Counted from the first letter of the stretch, positions 33,673 to 43,522 are shown. The stretch: 43,841 nucleotides of DNA from an uncultured Oscillospiraceae bacterium (GCA_934511165.1 CAKSWA010000016.1:1-43841); one strand, 5' to 3'. Made by a program: numbers and translations. The notes: generated from the letters alone by a model not told the origin.

Positions 33673-35076
33673 TCAGATACGCTTCCACTTCATGCCCTGC
33701 GGGGTATCCTCCACGAGAATGCCCTGCGCTTTGAGCTCGTCGCGGATGCGGTCGGATTCCGCCCAGTTTTTCGCTTTGCGGGCTTCCTTGCGGGCGTTGA
33801 AGAGCGCTTCCTGTTCGGCAGTAAGCTCGTCCTTCTTCTCGGTGAACGGAATGCCGAGCACATCGGAAAGCTCCAGATACAGCGCGCGGCAGCCCTCGGC
33901 GAGCGCCTTCGTCGGGTGGGCGTTCGGCGAAACGGCGGAGTTGATCTCGCGCACCAGCTCAAAAATCGCGGAGATGGCGTCGGCGGTATTAAAGTCGTCG
34001 TCCATCGCATCGCAGAACTTCTGGCGGTAAACGCCGAGCGAGGCGAGCGTTTCGCTCTCGGCCGTGGTCATCTCGCCGTCCGCGCCGTTCTGGCAGAAGA
34101 AGTCCAGGTTGTCCTTCGCCGTGGAAAGACGCTCAAGCGCGGCCTTTGCCTGCATGAGAATTTCGCCGGAGTAGTTCAGCGGGCTGCGGTAGTGGCTCAT
34201 GAGAATGAACATGCGGATGCAGTCATAGCCATAGACCTCGGCGGCCTCGCGCACGGTGAAGAAGTTGCCGAGCGACTTGGACATCTTGCGGTTGTCCACG
34301 TTGATGAAACCGTTGTGCATCCAGTAGTTGACGAACTTGCAGCCGTTCACGGCTTCCGACTGGGCGATCTCGTTTTCATGGTGCGGGAACGTGAGATCGC
34401 TGCCGCCGCAATGAATGTCGATCGTCTTGCCGAGATAACGGTTGGACATGGCCGAGCACTCAATGTGCCAGCCGGGACGGCCAGCGCCCCAGGGCGAGTT
34501 CCAGCTCGGCTCGCCGGGCTTCGCGGCCTTCCAGAGCGCAAAGTCGAGCGGATTTTCCTTCACATCGTTCACGTCGATGCGCGCGCCGGACTGCAGATCC
34601 TCGATCGGCTGGTGGGAGAGCTTGCCGTAACCGGCAAACTTGAGCGTGCGGTAGTATACATCGCCGTTGATCTCATAGGCATAGCCTTTTTCGATCAGTG
34701 TCTTGATGATCTTGATGATCGGCCCGATGTTCTCGGTTGCCTTGGGGTGTACCGTCGCCGGGCGGACGCCGAGCGCCGTTACGTCCTTCCAGTATTCCGC
34801 GATATACTTTGCGGCGATCTGGTCGGAGGTGACACCCTCTTCGTTGGCGCGCTTGATGATCTTGTCGTCCACGTCGGTGAAGTTCTGTACGAACGTCACC
34901 TCGTACCCGCGGTATTCAAGATACCGGCGCAGCACATCAAAAATCACGATCGGGCGGGCGTTGCCCACGTGGATGTAGTTGTAGACCGTCGGCCCGCAGG
35001 CGTACATTCTTACTTTTCCCGGTTCGATGGGCTGGAATTCCTCCAGCTGCATATCCATATCGTTGAAAATTTTCAT
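33673..35076 (-). CDS. cysS: Cysteinyl-tRNA synthetase
   Basis: Charges tRNA-Cys. The 467-residue class I enzyme has the zinc ligand Cys27 in YACGPTVYN, the HIGH-type motif HVGNARP (36-42), ECSAMS with the next zinc Cys, the HHENE zinc segment, and KMSKS in NRKMSKSLGNF. It is 28 bases after rimO. No T-box leader fits in that gap. Confidence 0.95.
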   Translation of the reverse strand: MKIFNDMDMQLEEFQPIEPGKVRMYACGPTVYNYIHVGNARPIVIFDVLRRYLEYRGYEVTFVQNFTDVDDKIIKRANEEGVTSDQIAAKYIAEYWKDVTALGVRPATVHPKATENIGPIIKIIKTLIEKGYAYEINGDVYYRTLKFAGYGKLSHQPIEDLQSGARIDVNDVKENPLDFALWKAAKPGEPSWNSPWGAGRPGWHIECSAMSNRYLGKTIDIHCGGSDLTFPHHENEIAQSEAVNGCKFVNYWMHNGFINVDNRKMSKSLGNFFTVREAAEVYGYDCIRMFILMSHYRSPLNYSGEILMQAKAALERLSTAKDNLDFFCQNGADGEMTTAESETLASLGVYRQKFCDAMDDDFNTADAISAIFELVREINSAVSPNAHPTKALAEGCRALYLELSDVLGIPFTEKKDELTAEQEALFNARKEARKAKNWAESDRIRDELKAQGILVEDTPQGMKWKRI

Positions 35077-35104
35077 TTATTCTTCCTCCCCAATGGGTAA
35101 TCTC

Positions 35105-36424
35105 TCAAATCTGTTCGCCGATGAGTTCGCCGTCGTCCGTGCCGGTGATGCGCACGCGCACCATGTCGCCGGGCGCGGCGTCGCCAGAGAAGATCACGCG
35201 GCTGTCAATGTCCGGGGAATCGTACTCGCTGCGTCCCCACGGTGTGCCGTCCGGCTCTCTGCCCATGATGAGAACATCGAGCTCCCGGCCAATAAAGGTC
35301 TCGGCAAAGCCGTCCATGATCTCCGCCTGAATCTCCATGCAGAGCTCGGCGCGGCGCTGCGCCTCCTCGGTCGAACATCGGTCGGGCATGAGAGCGGCGG
35401 GCGTTCCCTCCTCGGGGGAGTAGGGGAACACACCGGCGCGCTCGATCTTCGCCTCGCGGAGGAAATCGCACAGCTCTTCAAACTCCGCCTCGCCCTCGCC
35501 GGGGAGACCGGTGATGAGCGATGTGCGCAGCACAAGCCCCGGAATGCGCTCGCGCAGCTTCTGAAAGAGCGCGCGGATCTCCTCGCCCGTGCCGCGGCGG
35601 TTCATGCGGCGGAGGATCATGTCGTTGATGTGCTGGATCGGAATATCGAGATACTTGACGATCTTGTCCTCCGACGCGATCTCGTCGATGAGCTCGTCGT
35701 CAATGAGTTCGGGGTAGAGGTAATGCAGACGTACCCAGCGGAAATCAAGTTTACATAATTCTTTCAGCAACTCCGTCAGACAGACCTTGCCGTAAAGGTC
35801 GATGCCGTAGCGCGTGATGTCCTGCGCCACGATGATGAGCTCTTTTACACCGGAAGCGGCGAGAAGACGGGCCTCCTCCAGAATGCTCTCCTTCGTGCGG
35901 CTTCGGAACTTGCCGCGCAGCGCAGGAATAATGCAGTAGGCGCAGCGGTTGTCGCAGCCCTCAGCAATGCGGAGATACGCCCAGTTCGGGCCGGTGGAAA
36001 TGGCGCGGGGGATATCATGGAGCGGCGCGCTGATTGCTCCGCGGCGCGTCGGCTTATCGCCGGCGAGCACGGCTTCCACAACGGATACTACCTCGCTGTA
36101 GCTGCCGGTGCCCATGATGCCGTCCACCTCCGGGAGCTCGGCGCGGATATCGTCGGCATAGCGCTGGGCAAGACAGCCGGACACGATGATCTTGAGCTCC
36201 GGGTTTTCCTCGCGGTAGGCGGCGGTCTCGAGAATTTTTTCAATGGCCTCGGTCTTGGCCGATTCGATAAAAGCGCAGGTGTTGATGATCACGGCGTCCG
36301 CCTTCGTGAGATCGTCGGTAAAGAGATACCCGGCGTCCTGCAGCAGAGCCAGCATTTCCTCGCTGTTTACGAGGTTTTTCGGGCAGCCGAGAGAGATCAT
36401 GGCCACCGTGGAGGATTGGTTCAT
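35105..36424 (-). CDS. rimO: Ribosomal protein S12 methylthiotransferase RimO
   Basis: A 439-residue radical SAM enzyme that methylthiolates Asp of ribosomal protein S12. The N-terminal UPF0004 domain has Cys14, Cys50 and Cys84 for one 4Fe-4S cluster. The radical SAM cluster Cys are 157, 161, 164 (GCDNRCAYC). A TRAM domain ends the protein. SLGCPKNLVNSE and IPALRGKFRSR are RimO-type rather than MiaB-type. It overlaps recX by 4 bases. Confidence 0.94.
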   Translation of the reverse strand: MNQSSTVAMISLGCPKNLVNSEEMLALLQDAGYLFTDDLTKADAVIINTCAFIESAKTEAIEKILETAAYREENPELKIIVSGCLAQRYADDIRAELPEVDGIMGTGSYSEVVSVVEAVLAGDKPTRRGAISAPLHDIPRAISTGPNWAYLRIAEGCDNRCAYCIIPALRGKFRSRTKESILEEARLLAASGVKELIIVAQDITRYGIDLYGKVCLTELLKELCKLDFRWVRLHYLYPELIDDELIDEIASEDKIVKYLDIPIQHINDMILRRMNRRGTGEEIRALFQKLRERIPGLVLRTSLITGLPGEGEAEFEELCDFLREAKIERAGVFPYSPEEGTPAALMPDRCSTEEAQRRAELCMEIQAEIMDGFAETFIGRELDVLIMGREPDGTPWGRSEYDSPDIDSRVIFSGDAAPGDMVRVRITGTDDGELIGEQI

Positions 36425-36870
36425 GGCGTGTCCTTTCCGGAAAGATAGCGTTCTGCCGCCGCGCGGATCTCCTCCCAGGAGAAGCCGCGGCGAAGGAGGT
36501 AATTTTGGATGCGTTGGAGATTTTCGGGGGAGGTGTCGCCGCGCAGCTTTGCCGCAAAGAGGCGGTCAACGGTATCGTCCGTCTCCGGCAGCTCGGCGAG
36601 CGCCGCGTCCCACAGCTCGCGGTCAATGCCGCGGCGGAAGAGCTCCTCGCGGATGCGCCGCTCGCCGTAGCCCTTGGCGGCATAGTGCCGCACAACGAGA
36701 CCGGCGAAGCGCTCGTCGTTGACAACGCCGAGACCGCAGAGCCAGTCGGCGACTTCTGCGGCATCGCTCTCGGAGATGCCTTTTTCGGTGAGCTTATCCA
36801 GCAGCATTTTGCGCGATACGTCGCGGCGTTCCAGAATTTTCAGCGCCCGCTGCTTGGCTTCGTCGTTCAT
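36421..36870 (-). CDS. recX: Regulatory protein RecX
   Basis: A 149-residue helical protein that limits RecA filament growth. DRRDVSRK-like and DKLTEKGISESDA segments (ILERRDVSRKMLLDKL) and GYGERRIREELFRRGI are the three-helix repeats of RecX. It starts at the recA stop codon (one-base overlap) and overlaps rimO, so it is translationally coupled to both. Confidence 0.9.
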   Translation of the reverse strand: MNDEAKQRALKILERRDVSRKMLLDKLTEKGISESDAAEVADWLCGLGVVNDERFAGLVVRHYAAKGYGERRIREELFRRGIDRELWDAALAELPETDDTVDRLFAAKLRGDTSPENLQRIQNYLLRRGFSWEEIRAAAERYLSGKDTP

Positions 36871-37970
36871 CAGCCCTCAAAGTCGTCCGCGGAAATATCG
36901 ATGGCGCGGCCCGCGGCAATGGCAGCCTTGCGCGCCTGCGGCGTGAGCAGCTTGTGGGCGTTGGCGCGGATGTCGGCCTCAATCTTGTCGGCGACCTCGG
37001 GGTTGGATTCGAGATATTCCTTGACCTTGTCCTTGCCCTGAATGCGCTCGCCGTTCACGGTGAACCACGCGCCCGCCTTGTCAATGAGCTCAAGCTTCAC
37101 GCCGAGATCGATGATCTCGCTGACCTTGGAAATGCCTTCGCCGTAGATGATATCAAATTCGGCCTCCTTGAACGGGGGCGCGACTTTGTTCTTGATGACC
37201 TTGGCGCGGGTGCGGTTGCCCACCATCTCCGTGCCGGATTTGAGCGTTTCAATGCGGCGCATGTCGATACGAACGCTCGAAAAATATTTGAGCGCGCGGC
37301 CACCCGGCGTTGTTTCGGGGTTGCCGTACATAACGCCGATCTTCTCGCGCAGCTGGTTGATGAAGATGACGACGGTGTTCGTCTTGGAGATGGCGCCGGC
37401 AAGCTTGCGCAGCGCCTGCGACATCAGACGGGCGACCACGCCGACGCTGCTCTCGCCCATCTCGCCTTCCAGCTCGCTGCGGGGGAGGAGGGCGGCCACA
37501 GAGTCCACCACGACCACGTCCACCGCACCGGAGCGCACAAGAGCCTCGGTGATGTCGAGCGCCTGCTCGCCGGTGTCCGGCTGGGAGATGAGAAGGTTAT
37601 CGATATCCACGCCGAGCGCGCGGGCATACGCCGGTTCGAGCGCGTGTTCCACGTCGATGTACGCGGCCTCGCCGCCGCTTTTCTGCGCGCTGGCGACGAT
37701 GTGCAGCGCAAGCGTCGTCTTGCCGCAGGATTCAGGGCCATAGATTTCGATGATACGGCCGCGGGGCACGCCGCCGATGCCGAGCGCGAGATCGAGCGAC
37801 AGCGACCCGGTGGGGATTGCCTCAACGTTCACGGCAATGTCGTCGCCGAGACGCATGATCGCGCCTTTGCCGTAGTTCTTTTCAATCTGAGCGAGCGCGG
37901 TTTCCAGCGCTTTCTTTTTGTCGGTCGCCACAGCGGCGGCCGGAGCGGCGGCCTTTTTCTTTTCTGCCAT
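36870..37970 (-). CDS. recA: Recombinase RecA
   Basis: A 366-residue strand-exchange ATPase for homologous repair and SOS activation. Walker A is GPESCGKT (78-85), with Cys in place of the usual Ser. NQLREKIGVMYGNPETTPGG covers the DNA-binding loops. An Ala/Lys-rich N-terminal extension of about 15 residues (KKKAAAPAAAVATDKKK) precedes the usual start. ATG 37970 is supported by GAGGG; a longer frame would overlap prmC. No clear LexA box was seen in the 10-base gap, so the promoter must be upstream or shared. Confidence 0.95.
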   Translation of the reverse strand: MAEKKKAAAPAAAVATDKKKALETALAQIEKNYGKGAIMRLGDDIAVNVEAIPTGSLSLDLALGIGGVPRGRIIEIYGPESCGKTTLALHIVASAQKSGGEAAYIDVEHALEPAYARALGVDIDNLLISQPDTGEQALDITEALVRSGAVDVVVVDSVAALLPRSELEGEMGESSVGVVARLMSQALRKLAGAISKTNTVVIFINQLREKIGVMYGNPETTPGGRALKYFSSVRIDMRRIETLKSGTEMVGNRTRAKVIKNKVAPPFKEAEFDIIYGEGISKVSEIIDLGVKLELIDKAGAWFTVNGERIQGKDKVKEYLESNPEVADKIEADIRANAHKLLTPQARKAAIAAGRAIDISADDFEG

Positions 37971-37980
37971 GATGCATCCC

Positions 37981-38868
37981 TCACATTTCTTCAGAATCGG
38001 TAGGAATCGGTTTCTTTTTCTGTGCGTAAATGACGCGCTCGGTGCCGAGCGTATCGAGCGTGCAGCCGAGATTGTGGAATCCGGCTTCGAGAAGCAGCGC
38101 GCGTACGTCCGCCGCCTGCCCCTCGCCGACTTCAAATATAATCCATCCGCCGTCCTTTAAAACGGACTTCCAGTTTTGCAGGACGCTGCGGTAAAATACG
38201 AGACCGTCCTCGCCGCCGTCGAGCGCGAGCATCGGCTCCCAGTCGCGGACGGAGGTGTCCAGTGTTTTGCACTCCGCCTCGGTGATGTACGGCGGGTTGC
38301 AGGCGATGAGATCAAAATTCTGCATCCGGAGCGGGGGCGGCGCGAGCGCGTCCGCTTCGAGCGCGACAGCGCGGGAATTGAGCCGGTGCAGGGAAATGTT
38401 CTTGCGCGTAACGGAAAGCGCTTCGGAGCTAATATCGGCAAAGATGACGCGCGCTTTCGGGAGATTGACGCCGAGCGCGCAGCCGATGCAGCCGCTCCCG
38501 CAGCAGAGATCGAGGATACGCGGCTCGGAAACATCTTTCAGAATATCGAGCGCGGTGAAAACGAGCGGCTCGGTGTCCATGCGGGGGATGAGAACCGCAG
38601 GCGTTACGATCATTTCCAGCCCGTAAAATTCCCATTTCCCGGCGATATACGCCAGCGGCTCGCCGGAAAGACGCCGCTGCAAAAGCTCCCCGGCGGCTTT
38701 TTCTGCTTCGTCCCCGGCATACATATACATCCGGGCAATGAGCTGCGCGTCGGTATATCCGGCGCCCTGCGCGAGCAGACGCCGGGCTTCGAGCGCGTAT
38801 TCCTCCACGCCGGCCTCCTTGAGCGCGCGGCGCATGGCGAGATACAGCTCGTTATAGGTCTTTGCCAA
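37981..38868 (-). CDS. prmC: Peptide chain release factor N5-glutamine methyltransferase PrmC
   Basis: Methylates the GGQ glutamine of release factors. The 295-residue enzyme has an N-terminal helical domain, the SAM motif DLCCGSGCIGCALG, and the catalytic NPPYI motif. It ends 10 bases before recA. prfA is not adjacent in the window. Confidence 0.9.
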   Translation of the reverse strand: MAKTYNELYLAMRRALKEAGVEEYALEARRLLAQGAGYTDAQLIARMYMYAGDEAEKAAGELLQRRLSGEPLAYIAGKWEFYGLEMIVTPAVLIPRMDTEPLVFTALDILKDVSEPRILDLCCGSGCIGCALGVNLPKARVIFADISSEALSVTRKNISLHRLNSRAVALEADALAPPPLRMQNFDLIACNPPYITEAECKTLDTSVRDWEPMLALDGGEDGLVFYRSVLQNWKSVLKDGGWIIFEVGEGQAADVRALLLEAGFHNLGCTLDTLGTERVIYAQKKKPIPTDSEEM

Positions 38869-38885
38869 TCCTAACCCCTCTTTTT

Positions 38886-39839
38886 TTACCAGGCGTCCGT
38901 GCCCTTTTCTTCCGGGAGAACGAGCTTGAGCGATTCAATGGCGACTTCCAGCATGGAGTCGTCCGGCTCGGCGGTCGTCAAATGCTGCACGGCCTTGCCC
39001 GGTGCGGAGGCGATGCGGGCAAGCGCGCTGTCGCTCCGTCCCGCCCATTTGATGATTTCATAGCTGATCGAAACGACGACCGGCAGAAGCAGCAGATGCA
39101 GACCCATGCGTGCGAGCGTTCCCTCGGTGCGCACGAAGGAGAAGAGAAGAATGCTGATGAAAATCACAATGAAGAGAAAGCTTGTGCCGCAGCGCGGGTG
39201 AAAGCGCGACTGGATACGCGCGTTTTCCACCGTGAGCGGAAGACCGGCCTCGTAGCAGAAAATGGTCTTGTGCTCCGCGCCGTGATACATCCATACGCGC
39301 TTCATGTCGGGAATCTTCGAACAGAGCTTCAGATACCCGAGAAAGATCGCGAGCCGGAAAACGCCCTCGGCGAGGCCGCGCCATACGCCGAGCGGAATGA
39401 GCTTGTTGAGAAGCCCTGCGAGAAATGTCGGCAGCAGGGCAAAAAGCCCGACGGAGAGCGCAATGCCGAGCACGACCGCCGTATAGAGAATGATCTTTTC
39501 CGCCGTTTCGTCGGAAAAATGCTTCTGGATCCAGAGATCAAACTTGTCCGGCTCGCCCTGCTCGTCCTCCGGCTGCTGCTCGGCAGACCACGTGATGGCC
39601 TTCACACCGTTTACCATGGAGTCGAGAAAATTTACCACGCCGCGGATAAACGGATATCCCATCCACGGGTGCTTATCCTTGCTGAGCTTGAGCGGATCAA
39701 CGCGGGAGACGAGCGTACCGTCGCTCTTGCGGCAGACGATGGCCTGCCGGTCTACGCCGCGCATGAGAATGCCCTCAATGAGCGCCTGCCCGCCGATGCT
39801 TGTGCGGAAGGGCGCGGGGGTCTTGGATTCCTGTGCCAT
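38886..39839 (-). CDS. DUF1385 (YqhQ-like) membrane protein
   Basis: A 317-residue protein: SIGGQALIEGILMRG at the N-terminus, and central membrane helices (about 115-140, 150-165, 215-245). HGAEHKTIFCYE and SRFHPRCGTSFL are the hallmark His/Cys-rich DUF1385 motifs, suggestive of metal binding. Function is unknown. It precedes prmC by 17 bases, the usual neighbour in Clostridia. Confidence 0.88.
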   Translation of the reverse strand: MAQESKTPAPFRTSIGGQALIEGILMRGVDRQAIVCRKSDGTLVSRVDPLKLSKDKHPWMGYPFIRGVVNFLDSMVNGVKAITWSAEQQPEDEQGEPDKFDLWIQKHFSDETAEKIILYTAVVLGIALSVGLFALLPTFLAGLLNKLIPLGVWRGLAEGVFRLAIFLGYLKLCSKIPDMKRVWMYHGAEHKTIFCYEAGLPLTVENARIQSRFHPRCGTSFLFIVIFISILLFSFVRTEGTLARMGLHLLLLPVVVSISYEIIKWAGRSDSALARIASAPGKAVQHLTTAEPDDSMLEVAIESLKLVLPEEKGTDAW

Positions 39840-39856
39840 AGAAAATAAACTCCTTA

Positions 39857-41362
39857 TTATGATGCCTTGCGCGGCAGCGTTACCGTGACGCGCACGCCGC
39901 CGCCGGCGGCGTTGGCAATATCGAGCGTGCCGTTGTGCCGCGTGACGATCTCGTCACACACGGCAAGACCAATGCCGCTTCCTCGCTCTTTGGAGGAGCC
40001 CTTGAAGAATTTCTTCTTCACCTGCGGCAGCTCCGCGGGGGGGATGCCTGGGCCGTAGTCGCGGATGCAGACGGAGACGTTTGCATCGTCGTGCGTGATG
40101 TTCACGTCGATCTTCTTGCCGTTTTTGCCGTATTTGCAGGCGTTATCGAGAATGTTGAGGAACACCTGCGAAAGCCGCTCGGGGTCGCCGGGAATCGCCG
40201 GAAGATACTCCTCCGGCGAAACATAGGTCACGGCGAGCCCTTCGTGGCGGAAAAGCTCGTTATAGGTATAGAGGCAATCCTCTACCAGCGCGGGCAGTTC
40301 CACGGTGGAAACGTGAAGCGTAAACCGCCCGTCCTGGATACGCGTGAATTCCAGCAGCTCCTCGACCATTTTGGTAAGGCGTCCCGCCTCGCGGGTGATG
40401 ATCTCAATGCCGCGGCGCGAGTCGCCCTGAATGGCTTCGTCGTAAGCGAGCGTTTCCGCCCAGCCGGTGATGGCGGTGAGCGGCGTGCGCAGCTCGTGGG
40501 AAACGGAGGAGATGAACTCCGTCTGCACGCGCTCGGTCTGCGAGAGCTTCTGCGACATATCGTTGATCGCGTCGGTCAGCTCGCCGATTTCGTCGTTATG
40601 CGTCTTTTCCACCTGTGCGCCGTAGCTCCCCTCGGCAATGCGCCGGGCTACGCCTGTGAGCGAGGCGATCGGCTCGGTGATCGTGCGAAGGAAGTAAAGG
40701 TTCGAGAAAATGACGATCGCCAGCACAACAAGCCCGATGCCGCCCGCGACGAGCGCGGAGGTGTTCACCGCGCGGTCAATGAGCTTGAGACTTGTAATAT
40801 ACCGCATCACGCCGACGACGCTCCCGCTGCCGGAAACGAGCGGCGCAGACACGGCGAGAACCTTCTCGCCCGTAGAGGCGCGTTTGCCCTGCCAGAAGCT
40901 GATCTTGCCGGAGTCGAGCGCATTTTTGATATCATCCGAGCCGGGGATCGAACCGGCGGAAATGCTGGTGGAGGCGATCTCCACGCGCCCTTCGGTGTTG
41001 ACGAACTGTAATTCGAGAGAATCCTTGTCGTCAAAGTTTTCGGCGTAGTTGAAAGCGCTCTGGTAAAACTCGGCGTACGTGCGGTCCACATAGGACGAGA
41101 GGAATGCCGACGCCGTTTCCGCCTTTGCCTGCAGCGAGGCGCGCGTGGCGGAGTAATAATATGCCTGCAGCGAGAGAGTATACGCCGTCAGCGCAATAAG
41201 AATTGCCAACAGCACAAGCCCGCTCCCGACAAACATGCCGCGGGCGCGGATGGAACGGAAATGGATATCACGCAGGCGCGGCAGATGCACCGTGGTTTTG
41301 GCGGCTGCGGCGTGGCGGCTTTTTTCTTTTTTTGCGAAAAGGTCAGCGAGCAGCTTCTTCAT
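39857..41362 (-). CDS. WalK-like sensor histidine kinase without PAS domain
   Basis: A 501-residue kinase. Membrane helices are at about 43-66 and 201-225, with a ~135-residue extracellular sensor. HAMP is about 226-278, phosphoacceptor His289 in VSHELRTPLTAITGW, N-box NILDNACKYG, and GSGIGLAVCDEIV. The ATG at 41362 has GGAGG 11 bases upstream; the ATG at 41371 is too close. It is paired with the regulator at 41387-42076. Confidence 0.9.
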   Translation of the reverse strand: MKKLLADLFAKKEKSRHAAAAKTTVHLPRLRDIHFRSIRARGMFVGSGLVLLAILIALTAYTLSLQAYYYSATRASLQAKAETASAFLSSYVDRTYAEFYQSAFNYAENFDDKDSLELQFVNTEGRVEIASTSISAGSIPGSDDIKNALDSGKISFWQGKRASTGEKVLAVSAPLVSGSGSVVGVMRYITSLKLIDRAVNTSALVAGGIGLVVLAIVIFSNLYFLRTITEPIASLTGVARRIAEGSYGAQVEKTHNDEIGELTDAINDMSQKLSQTERVQTEFISSVSHELRTPLTAITGWAETLAYDEAIQGDSRRGIEIITREAGRLTKMVEELLEFTRIQDGRFTLHVSTVELPALVEDCLYTYNELFRHEGLAVTYVSPEEYLPAIPGDPERLSQVFLNILDNACKYGKNGKKIDVNITHDDANVSVCIRDYGPGIPPAELPQVKKKFFKGSSKERGSGIGLAVCDEIVTRHNGTLDIANAAGGGVRVTVTLPRKAS

Positions 41363-41386
41363 GGAATGCATATCCTCCGAAGAGTC

Positions 41387-42076
41387 TTAAAGTCCCCACT
41401 TGTAACCGTAGCCCCAAACGGTGGTGATGTAGGCGGGCATGGTGGGATCGTCCTCAATCTTGATGCGCAGACGGCGGATGTTCACGTCTACGATCTTCAG
41501 CTCGCCGAAATAGTCGCGGCCCCATACCTCGTTGAGAATATCCTCACGCGAAAGAGCTTTACCGGGATTGTCCATGAAGTATTTAATGATGGAGAACTCG
41601 ATCTGCGTCAGACGCACGCGCTCGCCGTTTTTCTCCAGCGTGCGGTTGCGCGTGTTGAGACGGAACGGCCCCTGCCGGATCTCCCCGGTCTCCTCGGCGT
41701 CCTGCTCGCCGCCGGTGCGGCGGAAGAGCGCGTCGATGCGGGCGGTCAGCTCAGCGGGGGAGAAGGGCTTGGTGACATAGTCGTCCGCACCGGTCATAAG
41801 GCCGGTGACCTTGTCCATCTCCTGGCTGCGGGCGGTGAGCATGATGATGCCGATGCGCGTGTTGGACGCGCGGATGCGGCGGCAGACCTCAAAGCCGTCG
41901 ATGTCCGGCAGCATAACGTCCAGCAGCGCCACGCGGATGTCCGGGTGGCGGCGGAGCTGTTCGAGCGCCATTTCGCCGCAGTCGGCTTCGATCGGCTCAT
42001 AGCCGCTTCGGCGCAGATTGATGACGACAAAGCTTCGGATATTGGCTTCGTCCTCCAGAACCAGAACTTTCTTCAT
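41387..42076 (-). CDS. WalR-like OmpR-family response regulator
   Basis: A 229-residue regulator: phosphoacceptor Asp53 (LLDVMLPDIDG), TKPFSPAELTARI, and a winged helix ending TVWGYGYKWGL. It is followed by its kinase and preceded by a lipoprotein gene 9 bases away. The pair is broadly WalRK-like, but the usual walHIJ neighbours are absent. Confidence 0.9.
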   Translation of the reverse strand: MKKVLVLEDEANIRSFVVINLRRSGYEPIEADCGEMALEQLRRHPDIRVALLDVMLPDIDGFEVCRRIRASNTRIGIIMLTARSQEMDKVTGLMTGADDYVTKPFSPAELTARIDALFRRTGGEQDAEETGEIRQGPFRLNTRNRTLEKNGERVRLTQIEFSIIKYFMDNPGKALSREDILNEVWGRDYFGELKIVDVNIRRLRIKIEDDPTMPAYITTVWGYGYKWGL

Positions 42077-42085
42077 ATCGGTTTC

Positions 42086-43402
42086 TTACCCTCCAACGAC
42101 GGAGCCGGAGCTCCAGTCTGTATATATCACATGAAATCGGCTGCGGATCGTGTTTTCGTCGGTCTTGCCGTCAAGAATCTCGGCGGCGTATACCGTTGTG
42201 CCCTCCTCCTGCAGAAGAAAGCGGTTTTCAAGCTTGGCGCGCTCGTACCGGTTTTCCCCGGTGATGGCGTATATGGCAACATAGTTCTCCAGCGAACCGT
42301 CTGAGCGCAGGCGCGAGAGGATTACCGCCCGCTCGCCGGATACGCTGTCGTCCCGCTGTACCGTGAGCCCAACGTCCCAGCCGGACGGCAGTACGAGATA
42401 CCAGTTGTCCGTAACGCAATGGTACGTCGTCATAACGGTGCTCGCGCGGCCGGAAGCGTCGTACCGGAACCAGGCGATCGACCAGAAAACTTCGTCCCCG
42501 CGGCTGTAGAGCTGCTGCGGGTGCGGGATCTCGGTGCAGCCGTCGCCGTCAATGTCCTGCGCATACACAAGACTGTAGGAGCGGCGTGTTTCGGAAATCT
42601 GCGTGGAGCGGTTCATGGTGAGGTTGATAAGGGAACCGTCCCGGCAGACGAAGAGATCGGATACGAGATCGCCGGTCGTGAGCGTGGATTCCGCGAGCAG
42701 GGCGGGGGCGTCCCCCGCGAGGGTGATCATACGCAGCCGCTGCAGCGAGGCAATACCTGTGCTGAGCGCCGCCGAGGTCGCCTGCGGCTCCTGGCCGAGC
42801 GCAAAGGTGTATTGGTCGATGAGATATGTCGTGCTGTTCGCCGCGCGCAGATTCAAAAGCTCGTCGCAGCCGTCGCGGTTGATGTCCCCGGTGACGAATT
42901 CAGCGCTGTCGGTGCTCAAGAGCGTATCGCCGCTCCATCCCGAGATGGAATAGACGGAGAGAACGGATACGCCCGAAGAAATCTGCCACGAAACGAGAAG
43001 CTCCTTCTGCCCGTCACCGGTGAGATCGGCGTAGTCGATCCGCCCGATGGACGAACCCTCGCCGGAGAGGGAGAGCACGAGCTGGTATTCACCGTTTTCC
43101 GAGGAATAGATGTTGATTTTCGGGTTCTTTCCGCCGTCGCGGAAGAAGGCGAGCGCTTCGTCGACCCCATCGCCGTCCACATCGCTGAGCTGCACGCTCT
43201 GGCGGTAGCTGCCGTGCGTGGGCGCGGCGTATTCGCTGCCGGAGGCAAGTTCTTCGTCAATGAGAGATTGGAGCTGCTGGTATTCCTCCGAGGCCATCGG
43301 AAGGGAAAAGTACTGATCGATGTTGCCGGAATAGCAGCCGCTCAGACAGAAAAGCAGCGCGGCAAGCAGAAGAAAAGCCCCCGGCCGGACAAATCGTTTC
43401 AT
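42086..43402 (-). CDS. FG-GAP/VCBS-like repeat lipoprotein
   Basis: A 438-residue lipoprotein with signal peptide ending LSGC (Cys23). Four calcium-loop-like repeats are visible: DVDGDGVDEALAFF, DLTGDGQKELLVSW, DINRDGCDELLNL and DIDGDGCTEIPHP. This is the pattern of FG-GAP/VCBS beta-propellers, extracellular binding modules. It precedes the WalRK-like pair by 9 bases, so it may be a surface sensor partner; that is inference. The exact family is not recognised. Confidence 0.75.
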   Translation of the reverse strand: MKRFVRPGAFLLLAALLFCLSGCYSGNIDQYFSLPMASEEYQQLQSLIDEELASGSEYAAPTHGSYRQSVQLSDVDGDGVDEALAFFRDGGKNPKINIYSSENGEYQLVLSLSGEGSSIGRIDYADLTGDGQKELLVSWQISSGVSVLSVYSISGWSGDTLLSTDSAEFVTGDINRDGCDELLNLRAANSTTYLIDQYTFALGQEPQATSAALSTGIASLQRLRMITLAGDAPALLAESTLTTGDLVSDLFVCRDGSLINLTMNRSTQISETRRSYSLVYAQDIDGDGCTEIPHPQQLYSRGDEVFWSIAWFRYDASGRASTVMTTYHCVTDNWYLVLPSGWDVGLTVQRDDSVSGERAVILSRLRSDGSLENYVAIYAITGENRYERAKLENRFLLQEEGTTVYAAEILDGKTDENTIRSRFHVIYTDWSSGSVVGG

Positions 43403-43493
43403 AGTCTATCTCCGTTTTTGTGAGCATAAATAGGCAAAACTATAATACCATATCTCCCCCAAAAAGGGAATACCGGAAGCGGAATATTTTTTC

Positions 43494-43522
43494 TTGCCAA
43501 AGCGAGTTATACGCGGTATAAT
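43494..43522 (+). promoter_or_regulatory. Promoter of the tRNA-Leu gene
   Basis: TTGCCA, 17 bases, TATAAT, ending 10 bases before the tRNA. Confidence 0.85.

Noticed and set aside
35077..35104. T-box leader before cysS
   Set aside because: Only 28 bases separate rimO and cysS, too short for a T-box.
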